Below, one piece after another: positions 8,480 to 18,144 of a stretch of 64,000 nucleotides of DNA. The position numbers and the translations under genes were made by a program. The notes beneath the pieces were generated by a model. The model made no database searches and was not told the origin of the DNA. It saw nothing but the letters and a program-made list of their open reading frames with translations. The first letter of the stretch is position 1, and each line of letters starts with the position of its first letter. This DNA comes from Alphaproteobacteria bacterium (lineage in GTDB: Bacteria; Pseudomonadota; Alphaproteobacteria; TMED109). Where the stretch lies: positions 1-64,000 of the forward strand of contig JAJDYI010000039.1 in NCBI GenBank assembly GCA_022825235.1. The letters are read 5' to 3'.

Positions 8480-8995
8480 ATGGATCGGCAAACGAAGGAA
8501 GCGGCAGTCGCCGCACTGCACGAGATTTTTGCACGCGGCGAGACCGTGATCGTGGCCCACTACGCCGGTCTCGATGCGAACGCGGCGACCGACTTGCGCC
8601 GACGCATGCGAGAGGCGGGGGCGCAGTTCCGCGTCACCAAGAATCGATTGACCCGGCTCGCTTTGGAGGACACCCCGCACGCTGGTCTTGCCGACCTGTT
8701 CAGCGGGCCCACGGCCATCGGGCTCAGCTCGGACCCGGTGGCGCCCGCCAAGGTATTGCAGGACTTCGCCGACACCCACCCGGGCCTGATCATCCGTGGC
8801 GGCGGCCTCGGTGCGCAGACGCTGGACGAGGCGGCCGTTTCCCGGTTGGCGAAAATGCCGTCCCTCGATGAGCTCCGGGCAAAACTGGTGGGGGTGATCG
8901 CCTCGCCGGCCCGCTCGGTGGCCGGGGTCATGCAGGCGCCTGCCGGTGCCTTGGCCCGGGTCTTCGGGGCCTATTCCGAATCGGAAGCCGCCTGA
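8480..8995 (+). CDS. rplJ: 50S ribosomal protein L10
   Basis: L10 (171 residues) anchors the L7/L12 dimers to the ribosome. It starts MDRQTKEAAVAALHEIFARG and includes RVTKNRLTRLALED and the C-terminal helix that binds L12. ATG 8480 is chosen over the longer frame from 8351, which would run through the regulatory leader; GGGGAGG lies just upstream. The protein is normal in length. rplL follows after 57 bases. Confidence 0.96.
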   Translation: MDRQTKEAAVAALHEIFARGETVIVAHYAGLDANAATDLRRRMREAGAQFRVTKNRLTRLALEDTPHAGLADLFSGPTAIGLSSDPVAPAKVLQDFADTHPGLIIRGGGLGAQTLDEAAVSRLAKMPSLDELRAKLVGVIASPARSVAGVMQAPAGALARVFGAYSESEAA

Positions 8996-9052
8996 ATCTG
9001 CGGCGACCCGTACCGTAACTTTTTCCACGCGCCTGAAGGGAGAACATCGACC

Positions 9053-9436
9053 ATGGCGGACATCGAGAAACTGGCCGAGGAGCTGTCCGGCCTGACCGTC
9101 ATCGAGGCGGCCGAACTGTCGAAGCTGCTCGAAGAGAAATGGGGCGTCAGCGCCGCTGCGCCGGTCGCCGTGGCGGCCGCGCCGGGTGCGGCGGCCGATG
9201 GCGGCGGCGCCAGCGACGAACCCGAATTCGTCACCGTCACGCTGACCAGCTTCGGAGCCAAGAAGATCAATGTCATCAAGGAGGTCCGAGCGATTACTGG
9301 ACTCGGCCTGAAAGAGGCGAAGGATCTTGTCGAGGGGGTTCCCAAGCCGGTCAAGGAAGACATTTCGAAAGATGAAGCCGAAGAGATCAAGAAGAAGCTG
9401 GAAGAGGCGGGGGCGGCGGTCGAAGTGGGAGCGTGA
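9053..9436 (+). CDS. rplL: 50S ribosomal protein L7/L12
   Basis: L7/L12 (127 residues) is the acidic stalk protein that recruits translational GTPases. The N-terminal dimerisation helix, the Ala/Gly-rich hinge ([16 protein letters not shown]) and the globular C-terminal domain ([20 protein letters not shown]) are all present. It ends the rplKAJL run. In nearly all bacteria rpoB follows; here the next gene is an unrelated E1-type enzyme. Confidence 0.97.
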   Translation: MADIEKLAEELSGLTVIEAAELSKLLEEKWGVSAAAPVAVAAAPGAAADGGGASDEPEFVTVTLTSFGAKKINVIKEVRAITGLGLKEAKDLVEGVPKPVKEDISKDEAEEIKKKLEEAGAAVEVGA

Positions 9437-9655
9437 CCGTCAGGCCATCGACAGGGCACGCCCGGCTGGAGAAGCCCTCCCTCTGGGCCAGTGACGCGTC
9501 CGGGATGCCCGTTGGCACCGGCCGGCGGGGGTCTCAGGCGCATCCGCCGCCGGGAGGCGCCCATGCCCGGCCGGCTGGGTAACGCGCGCATTTACCGGCT
9601 CGTGCCGGGCGGCTAGGATTCTCCCGATGACCACGAGCATTCCGGCCCCTGCAGC

Positions 9656-12019
9656 ATGGTGACGCTGGCCAAGGCACGCCGGCGGCACGCGAAGCCGGCG
9701 AAGCGGGATTTGACGGAGATCCGCGCGCTGGAGCGCAAGGTGGCCTGGCTGGCGGCCTGGACCATCCACAACGCAAACCATCTTCGCCCGGCCTTGGACG
9801 GCCTCAAGGTCGGAGGGCACCAGGCTTCCTCGGCGTCGGTGGTGACTCTCCTCGTGGCGCTCTACTTCCACGTACTGCGGCCCGAGGACCGGGTCGCCGT
9901 CAAACCCCATGCCAGCCCGGTGTTCCACGCCATCCAATACCTGCTGGGACGCCAGACCCGGGAGCATTTGCAGGCATTCCGCGGGTTCGGGGGGGCCCAG
10001 AGCTACCCCTCGCGCACCAAGGACGCCGACGACGTGGACTTTTCGACGGGGTCCGTCGGTCTCGGCGGGGCCATGGCGCTGTTCGCTTCCCTGGTGCAGG
10101 ACTACATCACCGACCATGCCCTGGCGTCCGCCGCTCGGCGTCCGGGCCGCATGGTGACGGTGTTCGGCGACGCCGAGCTGGACGAGGGCAACGTCTACGA
10201 GGCCCTGCTGGACGGGGCCAAGAGCGGCCTGCGCAATTGCTGGTGGATCATCGACTACAACCGTCAGAGTCTTGATGCCATCACCGCTGACCGCTCGTTC
10301 TCCCGGATCGCCGGGCTGTTCGAGGCGATGAGCTGGCGGGTGGTCACGCTCAAGTACGGAAAGCTGCTGCAGGCCGTGGAACAGGAGCCCGGTGGTGCGG
10401 CCCTGATCGAGTGGATCGACCGCTGCCCGAACGACCTCTATTCGGCCCTGACGTTCAAGGGCGGTGCCGCTTGGCGCGAACGCCTGCTGCAGGATCTTGC
10501 AGGGGACGCGGACGCCGTGGCGCTGGTGACGCGTCACGCGGACGCCGACCTGCATTCCCTGATGACCAATCTCGCCGGGCATGACCTCGAATCCGTCATC
10601 GAAGCGTTCGAGGCTGCCGGCGACGATCGGCCTACCTGTTTTATCGCCTACACGATCAAGGGGCACGGCCTCCCGCTCGCCGGTCACAAGGACAACCATG
10701 CAGGCCTGATGAACGAATCCCAGATGGCGCAGTTCCGGGCGTCGATGGGGGTGCCGGAAGGGGAGGAGTGGGATCGCTTCGCCGGGCTTGAGGTCCCGTC
10801 CGCGACGCTCGAATCCTTTCTGGCGTCCGTCCCGTTTGCGCAATCCGCAGAGCGCCGCCACGAGCCGGCGCCGATCCCGGTACCCGATCGCCTGCTGGTT
10901 CCGGAGTCGCGCCGCACGTCCACGCAGGAGGCCTTCGGCCGCATCCTCCGCGAGCTGGGGCGAGGGGACACGGAACTCGCGCGACGCATCGTCACGACGT
11001 CGCCGGACGTCACGGTTTCCACCAATCTCGGCGGATGGGTGAACCAACGCCAGATCTACCGGCACACCTCCCGCTCCGACGTGTTTCACGAGGAGAGCGT
11101 GGTCTCCCCGCAACGCTGGGCGATGTCGCCACAAGGGCAGCACATCGAACTGGGCATTGCCGAGAACAACCTGTTTCTGCTGCTGGCGGCGGCCGGCCTT
11201 TCGCATTCGCTGTTCGACGCCCGCATCATCCCGATCGGCACGTTGTACGACCCGTTTATCGCGCGGGGCCTCGACGCCCTCAACTACGCGGTGTACCAGG
11301 ACGCCCGCTTCATCCTGGTCGCCACGCCGTCGGGGATTTCGCTTGCGCCCGAAGGCGGGGCCCACCAGTCGATAGGCACGCCGCTCGTCGGGATCGGCCA
11401 GCCCGGTCTCGCAGCGCTCGAGCCGGGATTCGTAGACGAACTGGAAGTGATGCTTCGCTGGGCGTTCGCCTACCTGCAGGAGCCTGACGGCGAGTCGGTC
11501 TATCTCCGTCTGTCGACCCGACCGGTCGTGCAGCCGGAACGCTCGCTGGACGAGAATCTTGAACAGGCGATCATTGCCGGCGGTTACTGGCTTCAGCCTC
11601 CGGCCCGAGGGGCTTCGCTGGCGCTGGTGTATGCCGGGGCCGTGGCCACGGAAGTCATGGACGCCTTTGAAGAGATTCGGACGGACCTCCCCGATGCCGG
11701 CGTGCTGGCGGTCACGTCGGCGGACCGGCTGCACGGGGCATGGCGGGCAGCCCAGGCCACCCGCCGGCAGGGGCTTCCGGCACAATCCCATCTCGAGCAG
11801 CTGCTGAGCCCACTGGCGTCGACGGCGGGCTTGGTCACGGTGGTGGATGGCCATCCGGCGACCCTTTCGTGGCTCGGGTCAGTCCGCGGTCACAAGACGA
11901 TCTCGCTGGGCGTGGACGAATTCGGGCAGTCGGGGGACCTCGCGAGTCTGTACCGGACGTACGGAATTGACCGCGACGCAGTCCTTGACGCGGCTGCCGA
12001 GGCGCTGACCGGGCGGTAA
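9656..12019 (+). CDS. AceE/transketolase-like thiamine diphosphate enzyme (homodimeric E1 type)
   Basis: A 787-residue ThDP enzyme related to the homodimeric pyruvate dehydrogenase E1 and transketolases. The N-terminal ThDP module has HQASSAS, FRGFGGAQSYPSRTKD and the metal-binding GDAELDEGN at residues 171-179 followed some 25 residues later by IIDYNRQSLD. The middle domain has QHIELGIAENNLFLLLAAAGL and EGGAHQSIGTP. It is about 100 residues shorter than AceE. No E2 or E3 gene adjoins it, so a stand-alone transketolase or decarboxylase role is possible; the substrate cannot be read from sequence. It has its own 219-base upstream gap after rplL. Confidence 0.75.
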   Translation: MVTLAKARRRHAKPAKRDLTEIRALERKVAWLAAWTIHNANHLRPALDGLKVGGHQASSASVVTLLVALYFHVLRPEDRVAVKPHASPVFHAIQYLLGRQTREHLQAFRGFGGAQSYPSRTKDADDVDFSTGSVGLGGAMALFASLVQDYITDHALASAARRPGRMVTVFGDAELDEGNVYEALLDGAKSGLRNCWWIIDYNRQSLDAITADRSFSRIAGLFEAMSWRVVTLKYGKLLQAVEQEPGGAALIEWIDRCPNDLYSALTFKGGAAWRERLLQDLAGDADAVALVTRHADADLHSLMTNLAGHDLESVIEAFEAAGDDRPTCFIAYTIKGHGLPLAGHKDNHAGLMNESQMAQFRASMGVPEGEEWDRFAGLEVPSATLESFLASVPFAQSAERRHEPAPIPVPDRLLVPESRRTSTQEAFGRILRELGRGDTELARRIVTTSPDVTVSTNLGGWVNQRQIYRHTSRSDVFHEESVVSPQRWAMSPQGQHIELGIAENNLFLLLAAAGLSHSLFDARIIPIGTLYDPFIARGLDALNYAVYQDARFILVATPSGISLAPEGGAHQSIGTPLVGIGQPGLAALEPGFVDELEVMLRWAFAYLQEPDGESVYLRLSTRPVVQPERSLDENLEQAIIAGGYWLQPPARGASLALVYAGAVATEVMDAFEEIRTDLPDAGVLAVTSADRLHGAWRAAQATRRQGLPAQSHLEQLLSPLASTAGLVTVVDGHPATLSWLGSVRGHKTISLGVDEFGQSGDLASLYRTYGIDRDAVLDAAAEALTGR

Positions 12020-12048
12020 TGGAGCCGAGCGTGGATGCGCCGGGTTGG

Positions 12049-12133
12049 GCGGGCGTGGTGAAATTGGTAGACACGCGGGCCTTAGGAGCCCGTGACGCAA
12101 GTCGTGGGGGTTCGAGTCCCTCCGCCCGCACCA
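12049..12133 (+). tRNA. tRNA-Leu (anticodon TAG)
   Basis: An 85-base gene with a perfect 7-bp acceptor stem (GCGGGCG with CGCCCGC), U8, a 5-bp anticodon stem 12076-12080/12088-12092 and loop CTTAGGA, anticodon TAG at 12083-12085. A long variable arm (class II) and GGTTCGAGTCC in the T arm follow. CCA is encoded at 12131-12133. Reads CUA and CUN-type leucine codons. Confidence 0.96.
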
Positions 12134-12179
12134 GCGTTCCGTGCCTTGCAGCCGGCGCCAAAACGAAAGACAGGTCGAT

Positions 12180-13526
12180 ATGAAAGTCCAGCGAATCTCC
12201 GGGCGCGGCTCGGTGCAGACGTTCAGCGCCGCGGTCCCGGCCGATCAATTTGAATCGGTGGTGGACGGCCGTCTGAATGAGTATGCGCGCGACGCCAAGA
12301 TCGATGGCTTCCGCAAGGGCAAGGTCCCGATGTCAATCATCAGGCGCCGGTTTGGTAGCGAAGTGGAAGCCACGATCGCGTCCGACTTTCTGCAGTCGGC
12401 GATCGAGCATGCGTTATCGGAGCATGATCTCGTGCCGCTCGACGTGGTCCCTGAACGCATGCCTAAGCGGGCACCGGGCGAGCACCTTGGCCTGCAGTTC
12501 ACGGTGCACGGGGTCGCCCAGTTCAAGGTGGCGCCGTTCGATCGGCTGGCCATCGAAGTTCCGGTCGTGGGCGTCACCGAGGCGGACATCGATGCGGAGA
12601 TCCACGAGTTCACCTACATGTTCGGTCAGATCGAGCCAGCGGATGCCGACTTCGGGGCGCGTGCCGAAGACACGGTGGCAGCAGAATTGTTCGACCGGAC
12701 CGATCCGGCCGACCCGAAACGCATCCCGGTGGGTGGAGTCGCCACGCCGAAGCTGTTCCAGCGGACCTGGGGCGAGGCGGCCGACATCGAGGGGATCCGA
12801 ACGGGGGAGGACCGCACCTTCCAGGTGTCGCCGCTGCCGGGGAACTGCTACGACCGGCCGTTTCCGCTCGGTGTGGTGGTGCGTGCCGTTCACAAGCGCG
12901 AACCCGCCGCCCTGGATGATCTGATGAAGCGGTTGGGCGCCGAGACGGAGCCCGGCCTCCGGGAGAACGTCCGCACCATGCTCCAACACGGCATGACCGC
13001 CGGGAGCGAACGCCTCAAGGTGGTCCGGCTGGTGGACCAGCTCGTGCAAGCCAACCGGCTCAGTCTGCCCGAGCAATACGTGGACAAGGTCGCCGCGGCA
13101 TATGACGCAGGGAAGTCAACGCCGATCGTGCCTTCGGAGACCCACGCCTCGGCTGACCAGCTGGCCCGGTCAAGCATTGTCGCCGAGCTCCTGCTTTCCA
13201 AGATTGCCGACGACCACGACATTGATGTCACGCGCGAGGAGATCGTGCGGTTCGTGGTCCTCAACGTGGATCCCAACCAGCGGAACGCCGAGGACCTGAT
13301 CCGCCAACGCCTGGCGGACACCGACGTGGTCAGGATGGTGGCCGTGCAGATTCGCCGGGAGAAGGCGCTCGGGCTCGCGATGAAGGACGCCGCGCTGACC
13401 GAGACTCAGGTTCCGATCGACGTCATGCGCCGCACGATGGCAACCATGGCACCGGTCACGCTGGCCGCCCGGATGCCGGGCGATGCCGACAACCCGGCAC
13501 CCGCGGCCGGCGGAGGCGCGTCGTGA
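12180..13526 (+). CDS. tig: Trigger factor
   Basis: Ribosome-associated chaperone and peptidyl-prolyl isomerase (448 residues). The ribosome-binding signature is visible as [18 protein letters not shown] near residue 45. A PPIase-like middle domain ([17 protein letters not shown]) and the long helical C-terminal domain follow. ATG 12180 comes after a short gap from tRNA-Leu and gives the normal N-terminus ([13 protein letters not shown]). It is upstream of clpP, as in most bacteria. Confidence 0.94.
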   Translation: MKVQRISGRGSVQTFSAAVPADQFESVVDGRLNEYARDAKIDGFRKGKVPMSIIRRRFGSEVEATIASDFLQSAIEHALSEHDLVPLDVVPERMPKRAPGEHLGLQFTVHGVAQFKVAPFDRLAIEVPVVGVTEADIDAEIHEFTYMFGQIEPADADFGARAEDTVAAELFDRTDPADPKRIPVGGVATPKLFQRTWGEAADIEGIRTGEDRTFQVSPLPGNCYDRPFPLGVVVRAVHKREPAALDDLMKRLGAETEPGLRENVRTMLQHGMTAGSERLKVVRLVDQLVQANRLSLPEQYVDKVAAAYDAGKSTPIVPSETHASADQLARSSIVAELLLSKIADDHDIDVTREEIVRFVVLNVDPNQRNAEDLIRQRLADTDVVRMVAVQIRREKALGLAMKDAALTETQVPIDVMRRTMATMAPVTLAARMPGDADNPAPAAGGGAS

Positions 13527-13561
13527 AGGAGCCCCGTTCGGCGACGGCGCCGGAACATGCA

Positions 13562-14164
13562 ATGAACACGCTGGTGCCGATGGTCGTCGAGCAGACGGGG
13601 AGGGGCGAACGTGCCTACGACATCTACTCGCGGCTGCTCAAGGAGCGGATCATTTTCCTGACCGGCCCGGTAGGCGACGAGGTGGCTTCGCTGGTGATTG
13701 CCCAGCTGCTGTATCTCGAGGCCGAACACCCGGACAAGGAGATCGCGTTCTACATCAACAGTCCGGGCGGCCTGGTCACGTCGGGCCTCGCGATCTACGA
13801 CACCATGCAGTACATCCGCCCGGACGTGTCAACACTGTGCGTGGGACAGGCGGCCTCGATGGGGTCGCTGCTGCTAGCCGGCGGGACCGCAGGTAAACGG
13901 TTCGCGCTGCCGAACGCCCGCATCATGGTGCACCAGCCCTCCGGTGGCTTCTCCGGGCAGGCAACGGATGTCGAGATCCATGCCCGCGAGATCCTGGCCC
14001 TGAAGGAACGCATCAACGAGATCTACACGCGCCATACGGAGCAAAGCCTTGACGCCGTGCGCGAGGCGCTCGAACGGGACCGGTTTCTCACTCCCGAGGT
14101 CGCCAAGGAATTCGGCTTGATCGATGACGTGGTCAGCGAACGGCCAGCCGGGTCCGGCGAGTGA
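13562..14164 (+). CDS. clpP: ATP-dependent Clp protease proteolytic subunit ClpP
   Basis: The serine protease barrel of ClpAP. Catalytic Ser lies in [11 protein letters not shown] and His in [10 protein letters not shown]; the Asp of the triad lies in the following helix-strand region ([10 protein letters not shown]). With ATG 13562 the protein is 200 residues, the usual size; a GTG at 13523 overlapping the tig stop would add 13 residues. It is followed by a stem-loop and then clpS and clpA rather than clpX and lon, so here the protease is grouped with its ClpA partner. Confidence 0.95.
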   Translation: MNTLVPMVVEQTGRGERAYDIYSRLLKERIIFLTGPVGDEVASLVIAQLLYLEAEHPDKEIAFYINSPGGLVTSGLAIYDTMQYIRPDVSTLCVGQAASMGSLLLAGGTAGKRFALPNARIMVHQPSGGFSGQATDVEIHAREILALKERINEIYTRHTEQSLDAVREALERDRFLTPEVAKEFGLIDDVVSERPAGSGE

Positions 14165-14173
14165 TGCCGGGTC

Positions 14174-14189
14174 CCGGCCTTCGGGCCGG
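14174..14189 (+). terminator. UUCG-loop hairpin after clpP
   Basis: CCGGCC-TTCG-GGCCGG forms a very stable tetraloop stem immediately after the clpP stop, followed by CTGCTTTC. The U tract is poor, so it may attenuate rather than fully stop transcription between clpP and clpS. Confidence 0.5.
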
Positions 14190-14257
14190 CTGCTTTCGGG
14201 CAATGTCTGAATTGGTTAACATTCGTGCCCACTAAGTCCACGGGGTCAGCTTTCGCC

Positions 14258-14584
14258 ATGAGCTCGCAGCAGCGGCCGGATCACGAGCCTGGGCGCGGGG
14301 ATACGCTGGTCGAGCCAACGGTCGAGACGAAGAAGCCGTCGCTGTATCAGGTCCTGCTGCTGAACGACGACTACACGCCCATGGAATTCGTCGTCATGAT
14401 CCTCGAGAAGTTCTTCCGCAAGGACCGTGAAGAGGCGACCCAGATCATGCTCCACGTGCACCAGAACGGGATCGGCGTGTGCGGGGTCTACACGTTCGAG
14501 GTGGCTGAGAGCAAAGTGACCCAGGTCATCAACTGCGCGCGCGAGCACGAGCATCCGTTGCGGTGCACCCTAGAGAAGGTCTGA
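14258..14584 (+). CDS. clpS: ClpS adaptor protein
   Basis: N-end-rule adaptor that delivers substrates to ClpA. The conserved core is visible: [20 protein letters not shown] (with the NDDYTPM substrate-pocket motif), [19 protein letters not shown] and [12 protein letters not shown]. The N-terminal 30 residues are polar and flexible, as needed to enter ClpA. ATG 14258 gives 108 residues; a GTG at 14225 is an alternative. It ends 11 bases before clpA, so the two are co-transcribed. Confidence 0.95.
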   Translation: MSSQQRPDHEPGRGDTLVEPTVETKKPSLYQVLLLNDDYTPMEFVVMILEKFFRKDREEATQIMLHVHQNGIGVCGVYTFEVAESKVTQVINCAREHEHPLRCTLEKV

Positions 14585-14595
14585 GCGGTCGCGCG

Positions 14596-16866
14596 ATGCT
14601 GTCGAGCAATCTCGAGAAGAGCCTCCACAATGCCATCGAGCTGGCGCGCAAGCACCGGCATGAATTCGTCACCGTCGAGCACCTCCTGCGCGCTCTGACC
14701 GAGGATGAGGATGCGGTCGAGGTGCTGCTGGCCTGCCGCGTCGATATCGACAAGCTGCAGAGTGACCTCGACGAGTTCCTCGAGACGGTGCTGGAATCGA
14801 CGGTACTCGACGGGGAATCCCAGCCCGAGTCTGTTCCGAGCCGCAGCGTCCGGCGGGTGCTGGGCCGGGCCGCCCAGCACGTGCGGGGATCCGGGAAGAC
14901 GGCCGTGACCGGCGCGAACGTCCTGGTAGCGATCTTCTCGGAACGCGAGAGCCACGCGGTCTACTTTCTCAGCCTGCAGCAGATGCGGCGGGTGGATGCG
15001 GTGTCGTTCATCAGTCACGGGCTCGCCAAGCACTCCCGCGTGCAGCCGGCAGCCCCCACCGCCGAGGGCGGCGAGGCTGCCGCGGCCAACCAGTCGCCCC
15101 TGGAGGCCTTCTGCATCAATCTCAACGACAAGGCCAAGGCCGGCCGGATCGATCCCCTGATCGGCCGCCAGGCCGAGCTGGAACGCACCATCCAGATTCT
15201 GTGCCGTAGAACCAAGAACAACCCGCTCTACGTCGGTGACCCGGGAGTCGGGAAGACCGCGATCACCGAAGGCTTCGCGCGCCGGATCGTGGCCGGGGAA
15301 GTGCCGGAAATTCTCGCCGATGCCGTGGTCTATTGCCTCGACATGGGGGTACTGCTGGCAGGCACCCGGTACCGCGGCGATTTCGAAGAACGTCTGAAAG
15401 GGGTGGTGGAGGAACTCGGCAAGCAGCCGAAGGCCATCCTGTTCATCGACGAGATTCACACGCTGATCGGCGCGGGCGCCACCAGCGGCGGGGCCATGGA
15501 TGCTTCGAACCTGCTGAAGCCGGCGCTGGCCAGCGGCGAGATCCGCTGCATCGGTTCCACCACGTACAAGGACTACCGGGGCTACTTCGAGACCGACCGG
15601 GCACTGGTGCGCCGCTTCCAGAAAATCGACGTGAACGAGCCTACTGTGGCGGATACCATCCGGATCCTCAACGGCCTGAAGCCGTACTACGAGGAGTACC
15701 ACGGGATCCGGTACACGCGTTCGGCGCTGCGGGCCGCTGCAGAGCTGGCCGGTCGGCACATGTCCGACCGAAAATTGCCGGACAAGGCCATCGACGTGAT
15801 CGACGAGGCCGGCGCCGCGGAAATGCTGAAGCCGGCGTCACGCCGGAAGAAGGTGGTCGGGGTCGGAAGCATTGAGGCCGTGGTCGCCAGAATGGCGCGG
15901 ATCCCGCCGAAGCAGGTGTCGCGGGACGACCGCAGCGCCCTGGCCACGCTGGAGCGTGACCTCAACCTGGTGGTGTTCGGGCAGGAACAGGCGCTCGCGA
16001 TGCTGGCCAGCGCGGTCAAGATGTCGCGGGCGGGGCTCCGCGAGCCGAACAAGCCGGTGGGATGTTTCCTGCTGTCGGGTCCGACCGGCGTGGGCAAGAC
16101 CGAGGCCTCGCGCTGCCTCGCGGACCTGATGGGGGTCGAGCTGATCCGGTTCGACATGTCCGAGTACATGGAGCGCCACACCGTCTCGCGCCTGATCGGT
16201 GCGCCGCCGGGATACGTCGGGTTCGATCAGGGCGGCATGCTGACCGATGCGGTCGACCAGCACCCGCATTCCGTCGTGCTGCTCGACGAGATCGAGAAGG
16301 CGCATCCGGACCTGTTCAGTCTCCTGCTACAGGTGATGGACTACGGGCGCCTCACCGACCACAACGGCAAGGCCGTCGATTTCCGCAATGTCACGCTGAT
16401 CATGACCACGAACGCCGGCGCCAGCGAACTCGCCAAGGCGGCGGTGGGCTTCGGTCGCGAGCGGAGGGAAGGCGATGACACGGAGGCGATCAATCGGCTG
16501 TTCACGCCCGAGTTTCGCAATCGGCTGGATGCGGTGATCCCGTTTGCCGCGTTGTCCCGCGCAGTGATGGCCCAGATCGTTGACAAGTTCATTGCCCAGC
16601 TGGAGGTTCAGCTGCAGGACCGCAACGTGTCGGTCGAGCTCACCGAATCCGCGCGGGGCTGGTTCGCCGACAAGGGCTATGACCCGACCTTCGGCGCCCG
16701 GCCGCTGGCTCGGCTGATCCAGGAACGGCTGAAGAAGGAATTGTCGGAGGAGCTCTTGTTCGGGCGGCTGGCCCGGGGTGGGCACGTCAAGGTAGACGTG
16801 CGCGGCGACCAGGTCTCGTTCGCGTTCGTCGACGCCGACGGCAAGGAACTGCTGCCCGCTTCCTGA
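14596..16866 (+). CDS. clpA: ATP-dependent Clp protease ATPase subunit ClpA
   Basis: AAA+ unfoldase of 756 residues. It has the Clp-N double repeat (SSNLEKSLHNAIELARKHRH), a first nucleotide-binding domain (Walker A GDPGVGKTAI, Walker B ILFIDEIHTLIGAG) and a second (GPTGVGKTEAS, VVLLDEIEKAHPDLF). There is no ClpB-type middle coiled coil, and clpS lies directly upstream, which settles ClpA. The ClpP-docking loop is expected in the second AAA domain. ATG 14596 follows the clpS stop closely. Confidence 0.95.
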   Translation: MLSSNLEKSLHNAIELARKHRHEFVTVEHLLRALTEDEDAVEVLLACRVDIDKLQSDLDEFLETVLESTVLDGESQPESVPSRSVRRVLGRAAQHVRGSGKTAVTGANVLVAIFSERESHAVYFLSLQQMRRVDAVSFISHGLAKHSRVQPAAPTAEGGEAAAANQSPLEAFCINLNDKAKAGRIDPLIGRQAELERTIQILCRRTKNNPLYVGDPGVGKTAITEGFARRIVAGEVPEILADAVVYCLDMGVLLAGTRYRGDFEERLKGVVEELGKQPKAILFIDEIHTLIGAGATSGGAMDASNLLKPALASGEIRCIGSTTYKDYRGYFETDRALVRRFQKIDVNEPTVADTIRILNGLKPYYEEYHGIRYTRSALRAAAELAGRHMSDRKLPDKAIDVIDEAGAAEMLKPASRRKKVVGVGSIEAVVARMARIPPKQVSRDDRSALATLERDLNLVVFGQEQALAMLASAVKMSRAGLREPNKPVGCFLLSGPTGVGKTEASRCLADLMGVELIRFDMSEYMERHTVSRLIGAPPGYVGFDQGGMLTDAVDQHPHSVVLLDEIEKAHPDLFSLLLQVMDYGRLTDHNGKAVDFRNVTLIMTTNAGASELAKAAVGFGRERREGDDTEAINRLFTPEFRNRLDAVIPFAALSRAVMAQIVDKFIAQLEVQLQDRNVSVELTESARGWFADKGYDPTFGARPLARLIQERLKKELSEELLFGRLARGGHVKVDVRGDQVSFAFVDADGKELLPAS

Positions 16867-16882
16867 ACCAACCTCCCCGGGG

Positions 16883-18016
16883 TTACGGAAGGTGCGCGCC
16901 GGTGCGGATCTTCGCCTCCAGGTATTCCCGATTTTCCGGAGTGGGCTCGAAACGGTGGCGCACGCGTTCCACCACCTGAATCCCGAAGCGGGTCAGCGCC
17001 GCGATTTTGTCCGGGTTATTGGTCAATAGCCGCACCCGTGTCACCCCGAGCTGGCGCAGGATCTCGGCCGCGACGCGGTAGTGGCGCTCGTCGTCGTCGA
17101 AGCCCAGCACCGCGTTCGCGGCATAGGTGTCGAGGCCCTCGTCCTGCAGCGTGTACGCCCGCAACTTGTTGACCAAGCCGATGCCGCGGCCTTCCTGCGC
17201 GAGGTAGACCAGGACTCCGTTCCCTGCTTCGGCGATCGTCGTGAGGGCGCCACGCAGCTGGTCACCGCAATCGCAGCGCAGGGAGCCAAGAAGGTCGCCC
17301 GTGAAGCACTGTGAGTGCAGCCGCACCAGCACGGGGTTGTCGGGGGTCGGCTCGCCCACAACGATGGCGATCTGTTCGGTTCCACCGGATACCGGCCGGA
17401 AGGCGATGATGCGGGCGTCCGGTGCGGCGGCGAGCGGGACGTGCGCGCTGCTGACCCGGCGGAGATTGAAGTCGCCCTCCGCTCCATAGCGCTCGAGTTC
17501 CCGCACCTGCACAGTGAGCAAGTCGCGCTCGACAGCCCATTCCCCGGCATTCTCCGGCGGCAGCCCGAGCGGCTTGAGCACCGCCGCAGGGGTCAGGTTC
17601 GCATGCTTGGCGAGCTGCACCGAGGCGGTCGCGAGATCGTCGGCCGCGAACGTGCGGTGCAACTCGGGGGCCGGCATGCCCGATTCCGGGTTGGCGAGGG
17701 CCTGAACGGTGATGGGGGAGATGTCCGGGCTCAGCCGGAACACCACGACCGCCTGGTCCGTCTCCAGACCCAGTGCGCGTGCGCGCTGGCCGGTAATGAC
17801 GATGCGCAGGGCGCCGCCGGGCACGCGGGTCATCGCGGCGAAGTCGCCCTCTCCCAGGAATTCGGTGGAACGGGCCACCGCGCAGGCGACCTCTCCCAGG
17901 AGGACGACGGGTTGCCCGCGCCGCAGGTCGCCGATCGCCCGATCGACGGCGATGACTGAACGCGGGACCGTTCCCGAGAAGCGTTCCTGCGATCCGGACG
18001 CATCGGACTGGGACAT
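16883..18016 (-). CDS. ribA: GTP cyclohydrolase II
   Basis: First step of riboflavin synthesis, converting GTP to a diaminopyrimidine. The C-terminal half carries the zinc motif as SQCFTGDLLGSLRCDCGD (C-x10-C-x-C) and the GTP-binding QEGRGIGLVNKLRAY. The first 170 residues resemble a DHBP-synthase (RibB) domain that has lost its catalytic acidic loop, an arrangement seen in alphaproteobacterial RibA. At 377 residues it is of usual length for that form. It converges on clpA with only 16 bases between stops, and starts about 130 bases from the divergent response regulator. Confidence 0.92.
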   Translation of the reverse strand: MSQSDASGSQERFSGTVPRSVIAVDRAIGDLRRGQPVVLLGEVACAVARSTEFLGEGDFAAMTRVPGGALRIVITGQRARALGLETDQAVVVFRLSPDISPITVQALANPESGMPAPELHRTFAADDLATASVQLAKHANLTPAAVLKPLGLPPENAGEWAVERDLLTVQVRELERYGAEGDFNLRRVSSAHVPLAAAPDARIIAFRPVSGGTEQIAIVVGEPTPDNPVLVRLHSQCFTGDLLGSLRCDCGDQLRGALTTIAEAGNGVLVYLAQEGRGIGLVNKLRAYTLQDEGLDTYAANAVLGFDDDERHYRVAAEILRQLGVTRVRLLTNNPDKIAALTRFGIQVVERVRHRFEPTPENREYLEAKIRTGAHLP

Positions 18017-18144
18017 AGTGAACTCCGGAAGCAGGACGCTTCCCGAAGAGTTGGATGAAGCGGAGAGACCGCCAGTATACTGTCTCGATAGCCCAGCCTA
18101 GGCGATTACCGCGGCCAGCGGTGCCGGGGGCAGGAGATCCATTG

